The position numbers and the translations under genes were made by a program. DNA of 64,000 nt from Levilactobacillus tujiorum. Lineage in GTDB: Bacteria; Bacillota; Bacilli; Lactobacillales; Lactobacillaceae. The stretch is from positions 1-64,000 of the forward strand of contig NZ_JAAXLK010000001.1 of assembly GCF_012641185.1 (NCBI RefSeq). The letters run 5' to 3'. The notes beneath the pieces were generated by a model, which was not told the DNA's origin, did not search any database, and saw nothing but the letters and a program-made list of their open reading frames with translations. Below, piece by piece: positions 17,305 through 25,631 of this stretch. How positions within the stretch are numbered: position 1 is the stretch's first letter; every line of letters starts with the position of its first letter.

Positions 17305-18025
17305 CTTGTAGCCGCCCCGCTTTCAAAAAGACTTGTTCAATCGTCGATACCGCATAATCCTGTTCCAGTTGCTGCGGGGTTCCCTGGGCTAGGGCAATCC
17401 CCTCTCGAATTAACATGAGATAGTCGCACCGTTCGGCTTCATCCATGACGTGAGTCGTGACCAGTACTGCCTTGCCCTGAGCCTTAAGTTGGTAGAGTTC
17501 CGCCCAGATCTGTTGCCGTAATTCAGGGTCAATCCCCACGGTCGGCTCATCTAATATCAGCAATTCGGGATCCTGAACCAACGCAATCGCTAGGGAAAGG
17601 CGCCGTTTCATCCCACCAGAATAAGCGGCCACCCGACGATCCAAGGCATCAGTCAAATTCACCACCTGCGCGACGTGATCAATGGCCCCCGCCAGCTGTG
17701 GCTTGGGCACGCTCATTAACTCTGCAAAAAAACGGATATTCTCGCGCGCTGTCAAATCCTCATAAAGTGCGTCGCTCTGGGCCATGTACCCAATTCGCTG
17801 CATGACCTGACGATTAGGCATCTGCGTTCCCAGCACCGTCGTGGTCCCGGCATCCACCTTTTCCATGCCCAAGATCGCCTTCACTAACGTCGTCTTCCCA
17901 GCACCGGACGGGCCAATCAGCCCCATGATCTGTCCCGCTGGCAATCGTAAATTAATTTGTTTTAGCACGGGATTGCTCCCAAAGGACTTGGCAACGTCCC
18001 GCACATCAATTGTCGTTGCAACCAT
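17282..18025 (-). CDS. ABC exporter ATP-binding protein
   Basis: The 247-residue nucleotide-binding subunit is complete: Walker A GPSGAGKTTLV, Q-loop MAQSD, signature YSGGMKRRLSLA, Walker B LLILDEPTVGID, and the H-loop in LVTTHVMDEAERCD. It is of the DrrA/CcmA drug-exporter type. First gene of the operon, start ATG behind GAGGAGG. It works as a dimer with the downstream permease. Confidence 0.92.
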   Translation of the reverse strand: MVATTIDVRDVAKSFGSNPVLKQINLRLPAGQIMGLIGPSGAGKTTLVKAILGMEKVDAGTTTVLGTQMPNRQVMQRIGYMAQSDALYEDLTARENIRFFAELMSVPKPQLAGAIDHVAQVVNLTDALDRRVAAYSGGMKRRLSLAIALVQDPELLILDEPTVGIDPELRQQIWAELYQLKAQGKAVLVTTHVMDEAERCDYLMLIREGIALAQGTPQQLEQDYAVSTIEQVFLKAGRLQDESHSDL

Positions 18026-18048
18026 ATCAGTTCCTCCTCACTCTTTAT

Positions 18049-18107
18049 GTGAGTGTCCACTCACTCATTTACAATCACATCGTAGCGCCATCCCCGCCAG
18101 AAGTCAA
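18049..18107 (-). promoter_or_regulatory. Promoter and TetR operator of the ABC exporter operon
   Basis: On the minus strand -35 TTGACT (18102-18107) and -10 TACGAT (18079-18084) are 17 bp apart. The perfect 16-bp palindrome GTGAGTGTCCACTCAC (18049-18064) lies about 10-30 bases downstream of the expected start site, well placed for repression by the operon's own TetR protein. Confidence 0.75.
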
Positions 18108-18140
18108 CACTTATTTGACAGCGGTTTCATTCCAACCAAA

Positions 18141-18168
18141 AAAAGAAGGCACCCATCAGGCACCTCCC
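18141..18168 (-). terminator. Terminator of the marR gene (weak)
   Basis: On the minus strand AGGTGCC pairs with GGTGCCT (two G-U pairs) and is followed by TCTTTTTTT. Confidence 0.5.
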
Positions 18169-18188
18169 TAAACTTTTCAATTTCGTTG

Positions 18189-18641
18189 TTAGTCATTCAC
18201 ATTGGGCGTCTCATTCTCAACTGCCGTTAACGCCAGCTGCCGAATCTGATCCACCAATTTATCATGATCCACGGCGATGTCTGTTAACAGCCGATCTGCC
18301 ACTTCTTGCCGTAACTTGACAATCTCCGGATAGATGCGCTCCCCGCGTTTGGTCAACGACAATTCATAGACCCGCCGATCCGTCTTCGATTGCCGTTTAC
18401 GCACATATCCCAGGTTAACCAATTGATTAACCGCACGGGTCACGTTACTAGGATTCAGGTAGGTTAAGCTGATCAGCTTGTCTTGGGTTAGTCGTGGATG
18501 CTCGTGCAACCGTAAAATATAATAATACATACTGGCATTCAGTCGATAAGGTTGTAGCCGTCGATCCAACGCGATCCGTGTATACCGGTTAGCAATTGAT
18601 AGCCATTTCACAATGTCGGAATCATTTCCCGTGGTCACCAT
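18189..18641 (-). CDS. MarR-family transcriptional regulator
   Basis: The 150-residue protein has a central winged helix (about 45-105) with RLTQDKLISLTYLNPSNVTRAVNQLVNLGYVRKRQSKTDRRVYEL, the MarR recognition helix and DxR wing. Start ATG behind GAGAGGGG, with a GTG at the next codon also possible. A clear promoter precedes it. Targets unknown; the upstream YczE-like gene on the same strand is a candidate. Confidence 0.85.
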   Translation of the reverse strand: MVTTGNDSDIVKWLSIANRYTRIALDRRLQPYRLNASMYYYILRLHEHPRLTQDKLISLTYLNPSNVTRAVNQLVNLGYVRKRQSKTDRRVYELSLTKRGERIYPEIVKLRQEVADRLLTDIAVDHDKLVDQIRQLALTAVENETPNVND

Positions 18642-18674
18642 GCGCCACCCCCCTCTCCGTAAACTACGTGCGCA

Positions 18675-18703
18675 AGCATATTCTAAAATACATTAAAAGT
18701 CAA
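18675..18703 (-). promoter_or_regulatory. Promoter of the marR gene
   Basis: TTGACT (18698-18703) and TATGCT (18675-18680) on the minus strand are separated by 17 bp. The spacer contains the inverted repeat TATTCTAAAATA, a possible autoregulatory site. Confidence 0.65.
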
Positions 18704-18711
18704 GCTGGCCA

Positions 18712-19380
18712 CTACTCCCGTTGCGTCCGGAAATTATGCTGTAGGCTCGGCCAAATAAATCGATCCGTCAGGTTGATGATCGTTCCCGTGAATAATAGAG
18801 CAAAGAGCGTACCCAGGTTGATCGCAAACAGCCGGTGCGTCACTAGCCAGCTCACAACAATGATGGTCACCGGCGGGATAAAGTTTAGCAGCTGCGCGTG
18901 CAACACGTTACCGTGACAATACATAAATCGCAAAATATTCGTCGTATCATCGTTTGGATGCATGACCAAATTGGCCCGTTGATACAACGAAATCGCGATA
19001 CAAAAGATGATCACGCCCGCCACGGCTAGAAAGCCACGCGTGATCATCGACAGCCGTAAGATCCCCAGTCGATAAAACATCGCCGTAAAAAAGTTCACCA
19101 AGAAGCTCACAAAGAACATAAACCCAATTTCACCAAAGAAGCGGCGACCATCCCAGCGACGCAGTAAGATCTGGTTCGCCACGGCCGCCAAACAACTCAC
19201 AATGAAGACCGGCCAACCGATCTCCACGCGCAACCACTCACTCAGGTTGACCTCTGACGCCATCCAGGGACTGGCCCCCATATTAGCCGCCACCGTGAGA
19301 CCACTCCCGAAAGCATTAATCACCAACCCTAAAATCAACGCCAGCCAGCGTTCTTTCAGCGAATTCTTAATGATTGTCAT
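18712..19380 (-). CDS. YczE/YyaS-like integral membrane protein
   Basis: The 222-residue protein has about five to six membrane segments. It carries the family feature in the first helix pair (GLVINAFGSGLTVAANMGASPWMASEVNLSE) and a later NDDTTN loop. This family (YczE/YyaS/YitT-like) has no settled function. Start oddity: TAGGAG directly abuts the ATG at 19380, which is too close for normal initiation, and no better in-frame codon is obvious. Confidence 0.75.
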   Translation of the reverse strand: MTIIKNSLKERWLALILGLVINAFGSGLTVAANMGASPWMASEVNLSEWLRVEIGWPVFIVSCLAAVANQILLRRWDGRRFFGEIGFMFFVSFLVNFFTAMFYRLGILRLSMITRGFLAVAGVIIFCIAISLYQRANLVMHPNDDTTNILRFMYCHGNVLHAQLLNFIPPVTIIVVSWLVTHRLFAINLGTLFALLFTGTIINLTDRFIWPSLQHNFRTQRE

Positions 19381-19499
19381 CTCCTACGTTTCTTCTCATA
19401 GTGTCTACAATACGCCACTCTGGGTAACTTGTAAGCGGATACTTAAACTTTTTTGAAATTCATTTCGTACCGCGGGTCACCACACCACTTCGACACGAC

Positions 19500-19534
19500 A
19501 AAAAAGAGCCTAGGCCACTTAGCCCGGACTCTGA
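19500..19534 (-). terminator. Terminator of lepB
   Basis: On the minus strand AGAGTCCGGGC pairs with GCCTAGGCTCT (some G-U and one mismatch), followed by TTTTTT. Confidence 0.75.
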
Positions 19535-19547
19535 TTACTGTTAGTAT

Positions 19548-20147
19548 TTAGTAAGATAACGAGTTAATATTCACTCGTTTGGTCTTGTTGGAGGCCCAGA
19601 ATGGCACCTTCACGACGCCGACAATCTTATCCTTGTCGACAAATCCCCAGTAGCGACTGTCATTGGAGACACTGCGATGGTCCCCGAGCACAAAGTACTT
19701 ACCCTTAGGGACAACCGTCGCGATCTTACCATTCTTCCCACCTTGCCAGTCGTTTTGCCGCTGCAGATCCGCTAAGGTCCAGTTCCCGGTCCCTGACGTC
19801 TGTTCACTCCGACTGATAAAGTTTTGATTGATCCGCTTATTATTCACATAGATGTAGCCATTCTTACTCTTCACCGTATCACCGGGCAACCCGATCACCC
19901 GTTTTACATAGTTGGTGTTGGGCTTCGCGGCTGGGTCTTCCCCGTGGGCGTCAAAGACAATCACACTGAGGTGTTTCACTTTGGACATCTTCCAAGCAAA
20001 GACCTTTTCGTTATTATTCAGGTTAGGCTCCATGGACGGCCCGTCTACCCGCACACGGGTAAAGACAAACTGTTTGAGAGCTAAGGCAATTGCCAGCCCA
20101 ATGATGACCGGCACAATCCAACTCAAGATTTCCTTTAGTTTTTTCAT
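19548..20147 (-). CDS. lepB: Type I signal peptidase
   Basis: This 199-residue membrane enzyme cleaves signal peptides from exported proteins. One N-terminal transmembrane helix (about 8-28) is followed by the catalytic Ser38 (DGPSMEP) and Lys82 (YVKRVIGLPGD). The later box GDHRSVSNDSRYWG completes the family pattern. Size fits the short Gram-positive type. SD AAGGAG precedes the ATG. Monocistronic. Confidence 0.95.
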   Translation of the reverse strand: MKKLKEILSWIVPVIIGLAIALALKQFVFTRVRVDGPSMEPNLNNNEKVFAWKMSKVKHLSVIVFDAHGEDPAAKPNTNYVKRVIGLPGDTVKSKNGYIYVNNKRINQNFISRSEQTSGTGNWTLADLQRQNDWQGGKNGKIATVVPKGKYFVLGDHRSVSNDSRYWGFVDKDKIVGVVKVPFWASNKTKRVNINSLSY

Positions 20148-20483
20148 GATGGCACTCCTTATTTTCGGGAATCACTAATTATGTTATTATCATACACCAC
20201 CTGCCAGCTTTCGGGCATTTATTTTAGTCGGTAGTGTCGTTTTCAATCATAACATTTCCGTCTCCACTATCCTGTGCTTTACAAAAAATTTACACGTTTG
20301 AGACCAAAATGAAAGGTTACTGTGACGTTACGACTTGCAAAATCGGCCGTTTCCAGCAATAATAAATCAATACGCTTTGCCATACATAATGACCTGGGCC
20401 GCCATTCTGCAGAGAGTGGTGGCCCAGCGTTGTCTTCACTGGTTATTGCAAAATTTATAAAATACCGAAAGGGCTGACTGCTT
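20148..20483 (+). other. Gene-free region with a strong hairpin before the efflux gene
   Basis: The 34-bp hairpin at 20394-20427 pairs CTGGGCCGCCA with TGGTGGCCCAG (one G-U) around TTCTGCAGAGAG. It has no T-run, so it is not an ordinary terminator. It lies 57 bp upstream of the MFS start and could be a leader element or repressor site. The lepB promoter is expected in the left part. Confidence 0.5.
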
Positions 20484-21680
20484 TTGAATCCTACTCTTAC
20501 TCGGCGCCGTCAAATCTGGCTTACCCTGCTTCTGGGAACCGTCAGCGCCACTGGTCCTCTCGCCATCGACCTCTACTTACCAGCTTTACCGCAAATGCGC
20601 ACTCAGTTTGCTACCAGCGCTTCGCTGATGCAACTCAGCATTACTGCCTGTCTGATCGGTTTGGCTTTAGGTCAACTCATTGCCGGGCCAATGTCCGATC
20701 AATATGGCCGCCGTAAGCCCCTGATTGCCGGCTTCATCATCTTCAGCCTCGTCTCACTGGCCATGGCCTTCATTCATTCAATCACTTTATTAATCATCCT
20801 CCGCTTCATTCAGGGGCTCGCCGGGGCCACCGGTCAGGTGATGGCCCGTGCCGTGGCCCGCGACCTCTTCTCCGGGAAGAAATTAACGCGCTTCTATGCG
20901 CTTTTAAACACCGTCAACGGCGTCTTTCCAATCATAGCGCCCATCATTGGGGGCTTTATGATTCACTACGTTGACTGGGAAGCCATCTTCATTCTACTGG
21001 CTGCGATTGGCTTAGTCATCGCCCTAGCCGTCGCCGGTGGTTTGCCAGAGTCTCTGCCCGTAGCGGAACGCCAAACTGGGGGCTTTCACAGTTCCCTGGG
21101 CGCAATGGGTCGCTTGGTCGTTCAACCTGCCTTCTGGCCACTAATTTTAGCAACTGGCCTCGTCTACGGTGGCCTCTTCAGCTACATTTCTGCCTCAACC
21201 TTCGTATTTCAAACAGGCTTTGGGATGGCGCCGCAAACGTTCAGCCTACTCTATGCGTTTAACGGTTTAGGTATCGTCGTGGGCAGTAACCTGCCGGGAC
21301 AACTATCACGGCGTTACTCTAACCACCAACAAGTCACGGGTCTCCTCGCCATTGCCTCCGTCGTAAGCCTGGTGTTACTGGCAACGTTGCTGTTCCCCGC
21401 CAATGTGTGGGTCGTCAGCGGCCTAGTCCTTGCCATGGTCATCTTGATCGGGGCGTTACTCACGCTGACCGTTACGATTATCATGGATCAAGCCACTAAG
21501 AATGCCGGGGGTGCCTCGGCCGTCGTCGGCTTGGCACAAAACGCCTGTGGGGGCTTGGCCTCACCGCTAGTCGGCTTAACCGGTCAATCCTACGCGGCGA
21601 TGGCCATCATGCTCTTCATTTGTAATGCCGGGGCTTGGGGCCTAGTCACGTATCAAGGCAAGACTCAAAAGACAGCTTAA
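20484..21680 (+). CDS. Bcr/CflA-family MFS drug efflux transporter
   Basis: The 398-residue protein has 12 predicted membrane helices. Family segments are ATGPLAIDLYLPALPQM at the first helix, GPMSDQYGRRKPL (MFS motif A) and RFIQGLAGATGQVMARAVARDLF. It exports drugs or metabolites by proton antiport. It begins with TTG at 20484, GAAAGGG lying about ten bases before; no ATG is near. A hairpin upstream may regulate it. Confidence 0.88.
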   Translation: MNPTLTRRRQIWLTLLLGTVSATGPLAIDLYLPALPQMRTQFATSASLMQLSITACLIGLALGQLIAGPMSDQYGRRKPLIAGFIIFSLVSLAMAFIHSITLLIILRFIQGLAGATGQVMARAVARDLFSGKKLTRFYALLNTVNGVFPIIAPIIGGFMIHYVDWEAIFILLAAIGLVIALAVAGGLPESLPVAERQTGGFHSSLGAMGRLVVQPAFWPLILATGLVYGGLFSYISASTFVFQTGFGMAPQTFSLLYAFNGLGIVVGSNLPGQLSRRYSNHQQVTGLLAIASVVSLVLLATLLFPANVWVVSGLVLAMVILIGALLTLTVTIIMDQATKNAGGASAVVGLAQNACGGLASPLVGLTGQSYAAMAIMLFICNAGAWGLVTYQGKTQKTA

Positions 21681-21693
21681 TCTTAACAGTTGT

Positions 21694-21722
21694 GCGCTCG
21701 GGAAAAATCCTGAGCGTTTTTT
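21694..21722 (+). terminator. Terminator of the MFS gene
   Basis: CGCTCGGGA pairs with TCCTGAGCG around AAAA, followed by six T. Confidence 0.85.
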
Positions 21723-21833
21723 ATTCGCTCGACAACTATTCATCCAGACAACATTTGTCCGAATTAATTAAAAAAATGCTATACTGGTCCCGAAAGTGAT
21801 TGTTTTAACAAAGTATATTTTAGGAGGGGTATT

Positions 21834-23657
21834 ATGAAACGACAAATTTGGCTATTCGTAATTAGCTTTGTCTTAGGCATATGTGTGACCTCACCCGTCG
21901 CCACATTTCATCATACCAACCAATGGCAGTTACCGATGATCCAACTTACAGCGCGCAACGCACAGGCTGACTCACTGGCACCAACCCACGGTACCATGGC
22001 AGATTCAGATGTGACGTGGACTTTAAAGAATGGCGTGCTCTCACTCAGCGGTGGCACCGTGACTCCTTACGCAGCATCCTACTCTCAAGTAGAAAATGGG
22101 CTATTGCTCTACGATCTCATTAGTTCTGTTTCTACCGATTCCAGTACTTATGATGCCCTCTATACTTATTTCCAGAACTCGATTACCAAGGTTCAACTAA
22201 CCGGCAAACTTACCCTGAGTAACGGCACGTTTTCAAATGTCTTAGCTAACTATTTCTTCGCCCATCTCCCAAATGTCACGACATTTTCGGGACTTGATAA
22301 TCTGGACGTAAGTGGTGCCACAAACGACACAAACGGTCTGAATTATATGTTCGCCTATGATACGAGCCTCAAAACCTTTACAGCACCCAGTCTGACGGAC
22401 GCTAACTCACATCCCCTTGCCTATATGTTTGCCGGGGATACCGCTCTTGTGAACCTGGACTTGTCACAACTTGATAATACTCATGCAGAACAAGTCAATA
22501 ATATGTTCACCGGCGATGACAATCTCAGCGTCTTAAATCTTAGTAATTGGGCCACCCCCAGCACAACTAGATACCTGTTCGATGGGGTCAATTTGCAAAA
22601 CATCACGTTGAGTAAAGATATGCGACTCGACAATGGCGCATTTATATCGAACTCTATGTTAACAGGACCGACTGCCGACACTAACTTCACCGGTAATTGG
22701 CAGTCTGTAGGTGATGGCACGGTTGACTTTATCAATAACGATCCTCTTCAGGGCTACAAAGACTATGATCCTCAGGGGGAAGTGCTAAGCAACCTCGACC
22801 TCTATTCTCGTTACAAGGGCGATACCGCACTCACTGGCAACGAAACCTACGTGTGGGAGCCAACTGAAAGCTACCGTTTCACCACCCCCGATCCGGTGAT
22901 CCCTAATCCAACACCAACGCCGACACCAACAACCCCGACGACCCCTTCAGAACCTGATCAGGCAACGTTTAGTCCCTTCAGTGTTGTTGCTACCAAAAAG
23001 ATTGGGCTTTACAGTACCAAGAACTTTTCCACAGCCAGTCGGCTCACTTGGTACGTCAAGAAGCCGCAGATGAAGCAGCCAACTTTCACGGTCATTGGTG
23101 AAACTAAATCAACCGCTGGCAACGCCCGCTACCACGTTCGCGATCTCAATAGTGCTTCCCCAACTTATGGTCAAACGGGCTACATCACGACTAACTCAGC
23201 CTACGTCGCCTCGCCGTACTATCAGAGTGCTCCACAAACAGTGACGGTGATTAACCCCAAGGGTCTCAACAGTTATCCTACTGCCGCGCTCAGCCACCCC
23301 ATCACGCACTATCGCCAAGGGACGCAACTGACCGTCAAGAAAGTCGTTACCCATAACGCGACAACGCGCTTCCTACTGAACGACGGCACCTACATTTCTG
23401 CCAATAAACATTTGGTGACCGCGGGTCGACAATCAGTGCCAACTAAGGTTCGGGCTAAAACCGCCGTTAACCGTTACGCGACGGTCAACCTGACTCACAA
23501 GCAGCAGCACTACGCCGCCAAAAGCCATCACGTCTTTAAGGTTTTAGGCTGGGATTACTCCCGTGGCACGAGCACCACAACTCCGGGAACCCTCCGTTAC
23601 CGCGTTGCCGGTGGTTACATTACGGCTAATCCAAAATTTGTCACCACCCGTTATTAA
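21834..23657 (+). CDS. Secreted BspA-like DUF285 surface protein without sortase anchor
   Basis: The 607-residue product starts with a signal peptide (about 1-44), then a TWTLKNGVLSLSGG entry module and BspA-type leucine-rich DUF285 repeats (about 95-260; e.g. LDLSQLDNTHAEQVNNMF). A Pro/Thr linker (PTPTPTPTTP) follows, and then a C-terminal half of basic SH3-like modules resembling the DUF5776/SLAP cell-wall-binding type. No LPxTG or membrane anchor is present, so attachment is probably non-covalent. An extended -10 (TGCTATACT, to 21785) and AGGAGGGG precede it. It is a distant paralogue of the three anchored proteins at 46-54 kb. Confidence 0.82.
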   Translation: MKRQIWLFVISFVLGICVTSPVATFHHTNQWQLPMIQLTARNAQADSLAPTHGTMADSDVTWTLKNGVLSLSGGTVTPYAASYSQVENGLLLYDLISSVSTDSSTYDALYTYFQNSITKVQLTGKLTLSNGTFSNVLANYFFAHLPNVTTFSGLDNLDVSGATNDTNGLNYMFAYDTSLKTFTAPSLTDANSHPLAYMFAGDTALVNLDLSQLDNTHAEQVNNMFTGDDNLSVLNLSNWATPSTTRYLFDGVNLQNITLSKDMRLDNGAFISNSMLTGPTADTNFTGNWQSVGDGTVDFINNDPLQGYKDYDPQGEVLSNLDLYSRYKGDTALTGNETYVWEPTESYRFTTPDPVIPNPTPTPTPTTPTTPSEPDQATFSPFSVVATKKIGLYSTKNFSTASRLTWYVKKPQMKQPTFTVIGETKSTAGNARYHVRDLNSASPTYGQTGYITTNSAYVASPYYQSAPQTVTVINPKGLNSYPTAALSHPITHYRQGTQLTVKKVVTHNATTRFLLNDGTYISANKHLVTAGRQSVPTKVRAKTAVNRYATVNLTHKQQHYAAKSHHVFKVLGWDYSRGTSTTTPGTLRYRVAGGYITANPKFVTTRY

Positions 23658-23671
23658 CTTAATGGCGATAC

Positions 23672-23710
23672 AAAAACACGTCCTACCCGAGCTGGTAAGG
23701 CGTGTTTTTA
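23672..23710. terminator. Bidirectional terminator
   Basis: AAAACACGTCCTACC pairs with GGTAAGGCGTGTTTT around CGAGCT. It serves the surface protein (+) and, reversed, the gene ending at 23708 (-), whose stop codon lies in the T-run. Confidence 0.82.
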
Positions 23711-24919
23711 TTTGTCGTGACCCCACTGATTCAGCTGCGTTACGACGTTCTTTAAAATTTTAATGCCCAATTGATAGTCCGGTTCCGACCCCAACATCCG
23801 AAAGGCCAAGGTCCACGCATCGTGGTAAGCACTCATCGTGAGTTGGAAGCTCGGCATCGTCCGATACGTTCCCGCGAAGTAAATTTGGGTGACTGGGATC
23901 TCACCGAATTTTAGCCGGGTATGATCAACGTGCCCAAAATTGGCGAAGGAGACCGTGGCCCCTTCGCGGTGTTTTCTCGTCAATCGGCGTACCAGTTCTG
24001 GCGGCAACGCTCGACTCATGCGGTTAATCTCGACCAGCGGGGCCAGATACGCTAGGCGCTCATGCAATTGGGTGAGGGTCGCCTGCGTCTGGGCAACCAC
24101 CGCTTGTAGCGTAGCCCCCTCTTGCATCGTAATGGTGACCGGCATTTGACTGGTTAAATTAGCCACCTGGACGACGTTGGTCGCCGCAACTGGCCCGTGC
24201 AACCGCAAATCCACCTGATACGGAATGACCAATTGCCGTTCACCCGTCAACGAAAACAGCGCCAACGCGTACGCCGAAAGTAGCACCGCATTCATGGTGA
24301 CTCCCTGATGGCGAGCCAACTGGCGCAGGCGTTTACTCTCGACTCTAGGAATGAGGACTTCTCCCTTATGGTGATGAACGTCACCGGCCAGCTGAGGAAA
24401 ACGCTCAGCAACTGGTGCATCACTACTCTGAGGAAGAGGGCGATGGGGATGCCGTAAGAAATTCATGATGCGCCGCCCACTCCGCTCATTCACAAAGTCC
24501 GTCAAATCTTGACCATCATAAGCCGCAGCCAGCAAGTACAAGTAGTGCTTAAAGCCCTCACCATCCGTCAACAGGCGACTCATGATTAACCGTAGCTGAT
24601 CGTAATCCGCATAGTGAATCACCTGAATCTTCAGTTGCGGCCCCTGCAAGACATCCAACTGACCGCGGCCCGGATCATGACTAGCCGTGAACTCCTCAAT
24701 GACCCGCTGTAACTGCGCCGATTGTTCTTCAAAACGATTCTTGCGCAAATTATAACGACTCATGATCTGGGGGACCACCGTTTGCGTCGTCTTCACGGCG
24801 GCGAACAACCGCTCGACATCAACGGGGTGCATGAGACTCAGGGTACACTCCAACAGTGGCGCTGCTTGATCCAAGTCCAGCGTTGGCATTAAATCCATTG
24901 GTTCGCCACGATAATTCAC
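23708..24919 (-). CDS. Condensation-domain-like protein with altered catalytic motif
   Basis: The 403-residue protein resembles the CoA-dependent acyltransferase superfamily (NRPS condensation domains, PapA, alcohol acetyltransferases): an N-terminal half with the position of the HHxxxDG motif at 114-120, and a C-terminal half with a FANFGHV segment where DFGWG-like motifs occur. Here the motif reads SRLLTDG: both histidines are replaced while DG is kept. The expected catalytic His is absent, so normal acyl transfer is doubtful. Start GTG at 24919 follows AAGGGG; the longer frame overlaps the promoter (-10 TATACT at 24950-24955). No biosynthetic partners are nearby. Confidence 0.7.
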   Translation of the reverse strand: MNYRGEPMDLMPTLDLDQAAPLLECTLSLMHPVDVERLFAAVKTTQTVVPQIMSRYNLRKNRFEEQSAQLQRVIEEFTASHDPGRGQLDVLQGPQLKIQVIHYADYDQLRLIMSRLLTDGEGFKHYLYLLAAAYDGQDLTDFVNERSGRRIMNFLRHPHRPLPQSSDAPVAERFPQLAGDVHHHKGEVLIPRVESKRLRQLARHQGVTMNAVLLSAYALALFSLTGERQLVIPYQVDLRLHGPVAATNVVQVANLTSQMPVTITMQEGATLQAVVAQTQATLTQLHERLAYLAPLVEINRMSRALPPELVRRLTRKHREGATVSFANFGHVDHTRLKFGEIPVTQIYFAGTYRTMPSFQLTMSAYHDAWTLAFRMLGSEPDYQLGIKILKNVVTQLNQWGHDK

Positions 24920-25075
24920 ACGATCACCCCTTCGGTTTAATTTAGGTTCAGTATAGCAAAGCCCGCCAACTTTTCTCCATGAATCCATCAAGATATAGCG
25001 AAAAGTTAATAATACTGTAACCTCATTTGCAGTCTGCTAGAATGAAGGTATCCGTTAATGAATGGAGTGACTCTT

Positions 25076-25603
25076 ATGACAACTCAACCAACCCCAGTTT
25101 CCTGCAACGCGACGCTTATTGTAACCACCCACCGCGTCTTTCAACCCGACTTAAACGAGCATCAAACGGTCTTCGGTGGCAAGATCCTTTCACTAGTCGA
25201 CGACAGTGCCTCCGTTGCCGCCGTACGTCTGACCCATAAGACCGTGGTCACAGCTTCGTTTGACCACGTCAGCTTTCTACAGCCCTTTCATCTCGACGAT
25301 TCCATGATCCTTGAAGCCTACGTCAGCGGGACGGGCACCCGTTCACTGGAAGTCTTTGTCAAAATCATCGGCGAAAATCTGACCACCGGCGAACGATTCG
25401 TCGGCTTCACTTGCTTTATTACTTACGTGATTGATGATAAGTCCGTCACGACACCTCTGCCAGGTGTCACGCCCATCACCGATGAGCAACGCTACCTGTG
25501 TCGGGGGTATGGCCAACGAACGGCCCAACGTAAGCAGCGGCGCCAAGAACAGGGCGCACTCAACGCGCACGTCACGACCAACTCACCTTGGCCCAGCAAC
25601 TAA
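25076..25603 (+). CDS. Acyl-CoA thioesterase, hotdog fold (YkhA-like)
   Basis: The 175-residue single-hotdog protein hydrolyses acyl-CoA to free acid and CoA. Family features are TTHRVFQPDLNEHQTVFGGKILSLVDDSASVAA (the N-x-x-x-x-FGG-D pattern) and the strand TASFDHVSFLQPF. ATG at 25076 follows GGAGTGA; an extended -10 (TGCTAGAAT) is at about 25035-25043. The C-terminal 30 residues are polar and probably disordered. A parS site follows two bases after the stop. Confidence 0.88.
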   Translation: MTTQPTPVSCNATLIVTTHRVFQPDLNEHQTVFGGKILSLVDDSASVAAVRLTHKTVVTASFDHVSFLQPFHLDDSMILEAYVSGTGTRSLEVFVKIIGENLTTGERFVGFTCFITYVIDDKSVTTPLPGVTPITDEQRYLCRGYGQRTAQRKQRRQEQGALNAHVTTNSPWPSN

Positions 25604-25604
25604 T

Positions 25605-25620
25605 TGTTTCATGTGAAACA
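25605..25620. promoter_or_regulatory. parS-like site 2
   Basis: TGTTTCATGTGAAACA, one mismatch to the parS consensus and a perfect palindrome apart from the central step. It lies between the convergent thioesterase and acetyltransferase genes. Confidence 0.75.
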
Positions 25621-25631
25621 CCGCCGCTGGG

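Noticed and set aside
22886-22950. Proline/threonine repeats in surface genes as CRISPR or tandem DNA repeats
   Set aside because: They are coding linkers with irregular codons, not regularly spaced direct repeats.
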